A stretch of DNA of 10,973 nucleotides from an uncultured Lachnospiraceae bacterium (GTDB lineage Bacteria; Bacillota; Clostridia; Lachnospirales; Lachnospiraceae). The DNA is taken from contig CAJOPP010000389.1 in assembly GCA_905236365.1 (NCBI GenBank), forward strand, positions 1 through 10,973, written 5' to 3'. The stretch's first letter is position 1. Each line of letters opens with the position of its first letter. The translations under genes and the position numbers were made by a program. The notes beneath the pieces are model-generated. The model was not told where the DNA came from and did not search any database. It worked only from the letters and a program-made list of their open reading frames with translations. Shown here in pieces: positions 5,170-10,973 of the stretch.

Positions 5170-6174
5170 ATGTCAGAAGTAACCAGAGTTGTATTAGATG
5201 CAATGGGTGGTGATCACTCACCGGGAGAAATGGTTCTTGGAGCCGTTAATGCTGTTAAAGAGAAACGTGAATTATTTGTATATATTGTAGGTCCGGAAGA
5301 TAAAATCAAAGGAGAACTGGCAAAACTGGAATATCCAAAAGAACAGATTGAGATAGTACATGCACCGGATGAGATTACCTGTCATGATACACCAGTGAAT
5401 GCAATTCGTTCCAAAAAAGAGTCTTCTATGGTAATTGGTCTTAAGATGCTCAAAGAAGGGAAAGCAGATGGATTTGTGTCACCTGGAAACTCCGGTGCCG
5501 TATTGGTTGGTGGTCAGGTGATCGTTGGCAAGATGAAAGGAATCGAGCGTGCACCACTTGCCCCAATCTTACCGACCATGAACGGAGTAACGTTATTGAT
5601 TGACTGTGGTGCCAATGTGGATGCAAAACCAAGTAATCTTGTCCAATTTGCAAAGATGGGTTCCATCTATATGGAATATGTTGCAGGAATTCCCAATCCA
5701 AGAGTGGGAATTGTAAATATCGGTGCAGAAGAAGAAAAGGGTAATACTTTGGTAAAAGAGACTTTCCCGTTATTAAAAGAATGTAAAGATATCAATTTTA
5801 TTGGAAGTATTGAAGCGAGAGATTTTCCGAATGGTGCGGCAGATGTTGTGGTTACGGAAGCTTTTGTCGGAAATGTGATGTTAAAGCTGACAGAAGGACT
5901 TGCTTCCGGTCTGATGCAGAAGATAAAAGAAGGCATGACAGCAACACCAATTTCCACATTAGGTGCTGCTTTGGTGAAAACACAGCTTAAGAAGACCTTA
6001 AAGACTTTTGATGCGACTGAATATGGTGGAGCACCATTGCTTGGGTTGAACGGACTTGTGGTAAAGATTCACGGTAATGCTACCAACAAAGAAGTAAAGA
6101 ATGCGTTGTTCCAGGTCGAGACCTTTAAGAAGCAGGATATTAATGGAAAAATAAAGGAATACTTATTGTCATAA
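5170..6174 (+). CDS. plsX: Phosphate acyltransferase PlsX
   Basis: PlsX converts acyl-ACP and phosphate to acyl-phosphate, the donor used by PlsY for the first acylation of glycerol-3-phosphate in phospholipid synthesis. It acts in the cytoplasm, peripherally at the membrane. The 334-residue length is normal. Conserved blocks are DAMGGDHSP (10-18), VSPGNSGAVLVGG (103-115), RAPLAPILPT (127-136), DCGANVDAKP (145-154), EEEKGN (187-192), YGGAPLLGLNG (285-295) and HGNATNKEVKNAL (301-313). The start at 5170 is preferred because GGAGGG (5158-5163) lies 6 nt upstream; the in-frame ATG at 5143 would add nine unconserved residues without a good site. It is the first gene of the operon. The frequent upstream neighbour rpmF and downstream neighbour acpP are absent at those places. 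Confidence 0.97.
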   Translation: MSEVTRVVLDAMGGDHSPGEMVLGAVNAVKEKRELFVYIVGPEDKIKGELAKLEYPKEQIEIVHAPDEITCHDTPVNAIRSKKESSMVIGLKMLKEGKADGFVSPGNSGAVLVGGQVIVGKMKGIERAPLAPILPTMNGVTLLIDCGANVDAKPSNLVQFAKMGSIYMEYVAGIPNPRVGIVNIGAEEEKGNTLVKETFPLLKECKDINFIGSIEARDFPNGAADVVVTEAFVGNVMLKLTEGLASGLMQKIKEGMTATPISTLGAALVKTQLKKTLKTFDATEYGGAPLLGLNGLVVKIHGNATNKEVKNALFQVETFKKQDINGKIKEYLLS

Positions 6175-6217
6175 AATGAAATCCTGCAACAGATGACAAG
6201 TAATGATTGATTTCATT
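6175..6217 (+). repeat. 9-bp inverted repeat in the plsX-rnc gap
   Basis: AATGAAATC (6175-6183) and GATTTCATT (6209-6217) are perfectly complementary, separated by 25 nt, immediately after the plsX stop and 28 nt before rnc. There is no following U-tract, so it is not a terminator. A role in message processing is conceivable, but the stem is short and AT-rich. Confidence 0.35.
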
Positions 6218-6245
6218 CACATATTAGATATAGTTGGAGTAAAAT

Positions 6246-6938
6246 ATGTTAAATTATGATGAGAAAACAATAGAACAGAATATTCAATATGAGTTTAAGA
6301 ATAAGAATCTGCTAAGACAGGCACTTTCCCATAGTTCCTATATCAATGAGATGAAACGCAAAGGAATGGAGAGTTACGAGCGATTAGAATTTCTTGGAGA
6401 CGCAGTATTAGAGTTGATCACCAGTGAGTTCCTGTTTGAAAATTACAGAGATCTTCCGGAAGGAAAGCTAACGAAAATGCGGGCATCGATCGTATGTGAA
6501 TTTACTTTATCCAGTGTGTCCCAGATGCTACATTTGGGAGAACATGTACTCCTTTCAAAGGGAGAAGAATTAACAGGTGGCCGAAATAGAAGTTCGATTT
6601 TATGTGATTTATTTGAGTCAGTTTTAGGTGCTATTTATTTAGACGGCGGAATGGAATCAGCAAAGAAGTATGTGCATACTTTTCTATTGACGGATATTGA
6701 GCATAAGACATTATTTTATGATGCTAAGACAACATTGCAGGAAATGGTACAAAAAGACGGAAAAGGAAATGTGTCGTATCATTTGTTGGAAGAAAAAGGA
6801 CCGGATCATAACAAGAGTTTTGTGACGGAAGTCTTGGTAGATGGCAAGCGTCTTGCCACCGGAAAAGGGACTTCAAAGAAAAATGCAGAGCAGATGGCTG
6901 CATATGAAGCACTCTTGAAAATAAAGAATGGTTTTTAG
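6246..6938 (+). CDS. rnc: Ribonuclease III
   Basis: RNase III is a dimeric, magnesium-dependent endonuclease that cuts double-stranded RNA, including rRNA precursors and structured mRNAs, in the cytoplasm. The 230 residues hold a catalytic domain (about 1-150) and a double-stranded RNA-binding domain (about 158-227). The signature ERLEFLGDAVLEL (45-57) supplies E45, E48 and D52. DLFESVLGAIYLDGG (121-135) supplies D121 and E124, so the acidic active site is complete. The RNA-binding domain shows TTLQEMVQ and ends in GKGTSKKNAEQMAAYEALL. GGAG (6236-6239) lies 6 nt before the ATG. The gene starts 71 nt after plsX and ends 59 nt before smc, consistent with one operon. Confidence 0.97.
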   Translation: MLNYDEKTIEQNIQYEFKNKNLLRQALSHSSYINEMKRKGMESYERLEFLGDAVLELITSEFLFENYRDLPEGKLTKMRASIVCEFTLSSVSQMLHLGEHVLLSKGEELTGGRNRSSILCDLFESVLGAIYLDGGMESAKKYVHTFLLTDIEHKTLFYDAKTTLQEMVQKDGKGNVSYHLLEEKGPDHNKSFVTEVLVDGKRLATGKGTSKKNAEQMAAYEALLKIKNGF

Positions 6939-6997
6939 AGCAAACCAGAGAATTCATCAAAAGAGAAATAGATTGAGTAAGAAACCGGAGAATATAT

Positions 6998-9900
6998 ATG
7001 TATTTGAAGAGTATTGAGGTGTATGGATTCAAATCCTTTGCCGATCGAATTGTTTTTGAGTTTAATAAAGGAATAACCGGAATCGTCGGACCAAATGGTA
7101 GTGGCAAAAGTAATGTTGGCGATGCTGTCCGATGGGTATTGGGTGAGCAGAGTGCCAAGCAGCTTCGCGGTGCTAAGATGGAGGATGTCATTTTTGCCGG
7201 AACCGAGATTCGTAAACCGCATGGGTCAGCGTATGTAGCGATTACCCTGGATAACAGTGATCATTCCCTGCCGATTGATTATGAGGAAGTTACAGTTGCA
7301 AGACGTGTATATCGATCCGGCGAAAGTGAATATCTGATCAATGGCACGGTCAGCCGTTTGAAAGATGTCAACGCATTGTTCTTTGATACCGGTATTGGTA
7401 AAGAGGGATATTCCATCATCGGACAGGGACAGGTAGAACGAATTCTGTCCGGTAAACCAGAGGAAAGAAGGGAACTGTTTGATGAAGCAGCCGGTATTGT
7501 AAAATACAAAAAAAACAAAGCTGCGACAGAAAAATCACTGGCTGCCGAGCGTGAAAACTTAAGCCGTGTGAATGATATTCTTTCTGAGTTGGAAAAGCAG
7601 GTCGGACCATTGGAAAAGCAATCCGAAGTGGCTAAGAAATATTTGATCTATAAAGGGGAATTAAAGCGGTTTGATGTTAATGTTTTCCTGTTGGAAAATG
7701 AACGAATCGATGGATTGCTTCGGGAAAATGAAGAAAAACTTCACATTGTAAATGATGACAGCGACCGTCTGAAAGCAGAATACGAACAGACGAAGAATGA
7801 GTACGAACGGATTGAGGCGGTTTTGGAGCAGTGCAATATTGCCATTGATGAGAACCGTAATAAGATCCATGAATTAAAACTGAAAAATGAGCACAATGAA
7901 GGTGAGGTCAATGTATTAAATCAGCAGATTTCCAATGCAAAAACGACAGATGTACATATGAGTGAACAGATTGACCGTATCAATCAGGCATTAGCAGTCC
8001 AGGAAGCGGAGAAGCGTGAGTTTCAGGAGAAGAAAGCAGTTCTGGATGAGAAAATGGACAGTGCCGATGATGTGGTGGAAGAAGCACAGTCAGTTAGTGA
8101 TGGTGTTGAAAAAGAAATCACTCAATTAGAAGAAGAGATTGAGAAGAGCAAAGCTGATATTATTGAATATTTAAATGATGGTGCGAACCTAAAGGCAAAG
8201 GTTGGGCGATATGACGCGATGCTAGAGAATATCAGCTATCGCAAGACGCAGTTAAATCAACGCTTTTTGCAGTTCAAATCAGATGAGATGAAGGATAAAG
8301 AAGAGTATGATAAACAGAACAATTCTTTATCGGAAATCGAAAATAAAGTGGCAGAACTCGTTGTTAAATTGGAAGAGGTGGATGCGAAGTTAGATCAGAA
8401 TACCATTGATACAAATGCTAATAAACAGCGATTGTTTCAGGCAAACAACGAATACAGCGGTACAAAATCCAAATTAGAAGCTCTTCGCAATATTACAGAA
8501 CGCTATGATGGATACGGCAATTCCATTAAGCGGGTAATGGAACAAAAGGATAACAATCCGGGAATTATCGGTGTTGTGGCTGATATTATTCAGGTAAACA
8601 AAGAATATGAGATTGCAGTAGAGACGGCTTTAGGCGGAAGCATTCAGAATATTGTTACAGATAACGAGAATACTGCTAAACGACTTATTCAGTTTTTAAA
8701 GAAGAATCGTTTCGGCCGGGCGACTTTTTTACCGCTTACTACGATTGGTGGAAAGTATAGTGAATTTAGTAATAAGGATGCCTTGAAAGAACCCGGAGTT
8801 ATAGGTCTTGCAAAGGATTTGGTAAAGGTACACGATAAATACAGTGCTGTGACCAATCATTTACTGGGAAGGATTCTTGTAGTGGATACCATTGACAATG
8901 CAATTGCTGTCAATAAAAAGTTTCACCAAAGTCTGCGTATTGTAACCAAGGAAGGAGAATTATTAACTCCGGGTGGAGCGATGACCGGTGGTGCTTTCAA
9001 AAATTCTTCGAATCTTTTAGGTCGAAAAAGGGAATTAGATGAGTTGACGAAAGTACTAAGTGAGATCAACAATGAAATTGAAAATGCAACAAAGGAAGAG
9101 AATGAACTCCGTACAGTCCGGGAAGAATTGAAAACAAGCAAAGAGGATATGAATCTGCAATTGCAGGAACTTTACCTGCAAAAAAATACAGTTACCATGA
9201 GCATAGAGCAGCTTTCCAAAAATTTATCGGAAACTGCCAGTGCATTTGCTTCTGTGAATAAAGAAAGTAAAGAACTGGAATCTCAGATTGAAGAAATCAA
9301 TCATAATAAAAACGAACTGTATGATAATCATAAACAGGCGGAAGAAGCGAAGAAAGCATTAGAGGAACGAATTTCCGGTTTGGAAGAACAGGTGATTAAA
9401 AAGAAAGAGGAACTGAAACAGTCAAATGATCATGTTTCTGCTTTAATGTTAGAATTTAATACCATGAAACAACAGGATGACTTCCTGATTGAGAATCTGA
9501 GACGTATCCGTACTGAGGAGAAAAAATTAAAAGAGGAATTAGAGGGATACCGATCCCAAATGAGTAATTCCGGCAGGGCAATTGAGGATCTGGTTGCCAA
9601 AATTAACCAGTTTAAGGTGCTGATTGACGCAGATAAGAAGGAAATTGCAGAACTGGAAGCGACTTTGCAAAAAGATATTGCAGATAAAGAAGCCTTAAAT
9701 GCAAAGCATAAAGAATTTTTCACAAAACGGGAGCAACTAAATGAAGAAATTACCAAACTGGATAAATCGGCATTTCGTTTATCTGCTCAAGTGGAAAAAA
9801 TCAATGAGCAGGCAGATGCCCTTAGTAAGTACATGTGGGAAGAGTATGAGCTTACCTATCAGTCTGCTGCCGAGTTAAAAGATGACTCTCTGAATGATCT

Positions 9901-10561
9901 GGACAGCTTAAAGAGAGAAGTTACAGCAGTGAAGTCTAAGATCAAAGCTTTGGGAGATGTCAATGTTAATGCCATTGAAGATTACAAACTGGTATCGGAG
10001 CGATACGAATTTTTGAAAGGGCAGCATGATGATATTGTGAAGGCGGAAACAAATCTGATGCAGATTATTGCTGAGTTGGATAATGCCATGCGTACCCAGT
10101 TTGAAGAAAAATTTCAGGAAATTCAGGTCATGTTCCAAAAAGTATTCAAGGAACTGTTCGGCGGTGGTAAGGCAACTTTGGAATTGGTGGATAGCGAAGA
10201 TATTTTGGAGGCTGGTATCCGGATCATTGCACAACCACCGGGAAAGAAACTACAGAATATGATGCAGTTATCAGGTGGAGAGAAAGCGTTATCAGCGATT
10301 GCATTGTTGTTTGCAATTCAGAGTCTCAAACCTTCTCCATTCTGTCTGCTAGATGAGATTGAGGCGGCATTGGATGATTCGAATGTTACCAGATATGCCA
10401 AGTATCTGAACAAGCTGACAAAGGATACACAGTTTATTGTTATTACCCATAGAAAAGGTACAATGGAAGCAGCGGATGTGCTCTATGGTATTACAATGCA
10501 GGAGAAGGGAGTATCAACACTAGTATCTGTCAATCTGATTGAAAATGAATTGGATGATTAA
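6998..10561 (+). CDS. smc: Chromosome segregation ATPase SMC
   Basis: SMC dimerises and, with ScpA and ScpB (not in this window), forms the bacterial condensin that compacts and separates replicated chromosomes. The 1187-residue length is standard for Firmicutes. The N-terminal head carries the Walker A motif GPNGSGKSNV (31-40) and the Q-loop region GYSIIGQGQVERIL. A long coiled coil follows (about 165-500), rich in E, K, Q and L. The hinge spans about 505-680 and includes GGAMTGGA (659-666). The return coiled coil runs to about 1030. The C-terminal head has the ABC signature LSGGEKAL (1091-1098), Walker B FCLLDEIEAALDD (1115-1127) and a late ITHRKGTME switch region. All ATPase motifs look intact. 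GGAG (6987-6990) is 7 nt before the ATG. The gene lies between rnc and ftsY, a common Firmicutes order. Confidence 0.98.
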   Translation: MYLKSIEVYGFKSFADRIVFEFNKGITGIVGPNGSGKSNVGDAVRWVLGEQSAKQLRGAKMEDVIFAGTEIRKPHGSAYVAITLDNSDHSLPIDYEEVTVARRVYRSGESEYLINGTVSRLKDVNALFFDTGIGKEGYSIIGQGQVERILSGKPEERRELFDEAAGIVKYKKNKAATEKSLAAERENLSRVNDILSELEKQVGPLEKQSEVAKKYLIYKGELKRFDVNVFLLENERIDGLLRENEEKLHIVNDDSDRLKAEYEQTKNEYERIEAVLEQCNIAIDENRNKIHELKLKNEHNEGEVNVLNQQISNAKTTDVHMSEQIDRINQALAVQEAEKREFQEKKAVLDEKMDSADDVVEEAQSVSDGVEKEITQLEEEIEKSKADIIEYLNDGANLKAKVGRYDAMLENISYRKTQLNQRFLQFKSDEMKDKEEYDKQNNSLSEIENKVAELVVKLEEVDAKLDQNTIDTNANKQRLFQANNEYSGTKSKLEALRNITERYDGYGNSIKRVMEQKDNNPGIIGVVADIIQVNKEYEIAVETALGGSIQNIVTDNENTAKRLIQFLKKNRFGRATFLPLTTIGGKYSEFSNKDALKEPGVIGLAKDLVKVHDKYSAVTNHLLGRILVVDTIDNAIAVNKKFHQSLRIVTKEGELLTPGGAMTGGAFKNSSNLLGRKRELDELTKVLSEINNEIENATKEENELRTVREELKTSKEDMNLQLQELYLQKNTVTMSIEQLSKNLSETASAFASVNKESKELESQIEEINHNKNELYDNHKQAEEAKKALEERISGLEEQVIKKKEELKQSNDHVSALMLEFNTMKQQDDFLIENLRRIRTEEKKLKEELEGYRSQMSNSGRAIEDLVAKINQFKVLIDADKKEIAELEATLQKDIADKEALNAKHKEFFTKREQLNEEITKLDKSAFRLSAQVEKINEQADALSKYMWEEYELTYQSAAELKDDSLNDLDSLKREVTAVKSKIKALGDVNVNAIEDYKLVSERYEFLKGQHDDIVKAETNLMQIIAELDNAMRTQFEEKFQEIQVMFQKVFKELFGGGKATLELVDSEDILEAGIRIIAQPPGKKLQNMMQLSGGEKALSAIALLFAIQSLKPSPFCLLDEIEAALDDSNVTRYAKYLNKLTKDTQFIVITHRKGTMEAADVLYGITMQEKGVSTLVSVNLIENELDD

Positions 10562-10604
10562 AGGTTACCCGATTGATAATAAATAAAATAGGAGGAGTGA
10601 GAGT

Positions 10605-10973
10605 ATGTTTGATTTTTTTAAGAAAAAAAAGAATATAGAGCAGATAAGTGAAGAAACAGACAATCAAGAAGTTCAAGAAACAGAAGAATTAGCAGATGGC
10701 GACACTAAGGAAAAAAAGTCTGAACACGAAATTTCAAAGGAATCTATGCAGGATGTATACGGAAATACAAATATTTCTGATAAAAATGAGAATGCAGCAG
10801 ATTTGCCGGATGAGAGGAACAAAGAGGAGCAAGCAGTTGATGGAACACAGGCACAGCCAACAGAATCAGGTATTGAAGACTCCCCAGCAATCGTTTCGGA
10901 CGAAACTTCCGTAGAAGTTCCAATAGAAGCAGAAAAGCCTGGAAAAGAAAAAGGATTTTTTAGCCGATTAAAA
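10605..10973 (+). CDS. ftsY: Signal recognition particle receptor FtsY, N-terminal part (runs off the window)
   Basis: FtsY is the membrane-associated GTPase that receives SRP-ribosome complexes and passes nascent membrane proteins to SecYEG. Only the first 123 codons lie in the window, and the frame is open at the right edge. The start has a strong AGGAGG (10590-10595) 9 nt before the ATG. The N-terminus MFDFFKKKKN is aromatic and lysine-rich, as in the membrane-contacting start of many FtsY proteins. A long acidic, low-complexity A region (about 11-113) follows, and then KGFFSRLK, the usual beginning of the N domain. The GTPase motifs fall outside the window, so the name rests on this layout plus the position 43 nt downstream of smc. 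Confidence 0.88.
   Translation, partial: MFDFFKKKKNIEQISEETDNQEVQETEELADGDTKEKKSEHEISKESMQDVYGNTNISDKNENAADLPDERNKEEQAVDGTQAQPTESGIEDSPAIVSDETSVEVPIEAEKPGKEKGFFSRLK

Noticed and set aside
5102..5182. 26-codon ORF (MAAIAKRSMPLPEKWY...) ahead of and overlapping the plsX start, considered as an rpmF remnant or leader peptide
   Set aside because: It has no ribosome binding site and no L32-like cysteine or basic pattern, and its end overlaps plsX in another frame; it is most likely chance.
6724..7222. Two overlapping minus-strand ORFs of 155 and 95 codons across the rnc-smc junction
   Set aside because: They are antisense to the conserved RNase III and SMC domains and have compositions typical of reverse-frame shadows.

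Overview
The window reads as chromosome of a low-GC, endospore-forming anaerobic Clostridia, most likely Lachnospiraceae-like. Three things point there: the plsX-rnc-smc-ftsY gene order, Firmicutes-type Shine-Dalgarno sequences, and a SleC-type spore-cortex lytic protein. Genus cannot be fixed from the sequence. I see no CRISPR array, tRNA, rRNA, transposase or phage gene.

Layout. (1) Positions 1-513, plus strand: the 3' end of an unrecognised gene. A tiny membrane-peptide gene follows it; its ATG-initiated frame is broken at a G-run. (2) 629-4918, three minus-strand genes: an iron-dependent alcohol dehydrogenase, a SleC-like cortex-lytic protein (SpoIID/LytB domain plus peptidoglycan-binding domain) and an OFA-family (oxalate/formate antiporter-like) MFS transporter. 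Each has its own upstream signals, so they look like separate transcription units. Strong hairpins lie at 579-614, 1931-1967 and 3493-3537. (3) 4919-5169: a divergent promoter region with a good sigma-A type promoter on each strand, and a leader of about 125 nt before plsX that contains small hairpins. (4) 5170 to the right edge, plus strand: the housekeeping operon plsX (phospholipid synthesis), rnc (RNase III), smc (chromosome condensation and segregation) and the 5' part of ftsY (SRP receptor). Gaps of 43-71 nt suggest co-transcription from the promoter at 5009-5037.

How the genes relate. The right half is a core growth operon linking membrane lipid synthesis, RNA processing, chromosome organisation and membrane-protein targeting. 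The left half is accessory: fermentation redox balance, spore germination or cortex lysis, and organic-acid transport. The rpmF and acpP genes that often accompany plsX are not at their usual places.

The items most worth a second look are the frameshifted small membrane-protein gene, a sigma-K-like promoter and an N-terminal heptad-repeat insertion in the SleC-like gene, an unexplained GC-richer repeat-bearing spacer at 3381-3490, paired 16-bp hairpins flanking the alcohol dehydrogenase, and the structured plsX leader. I did not find convincing evidence of a wholly new multi-gene system.
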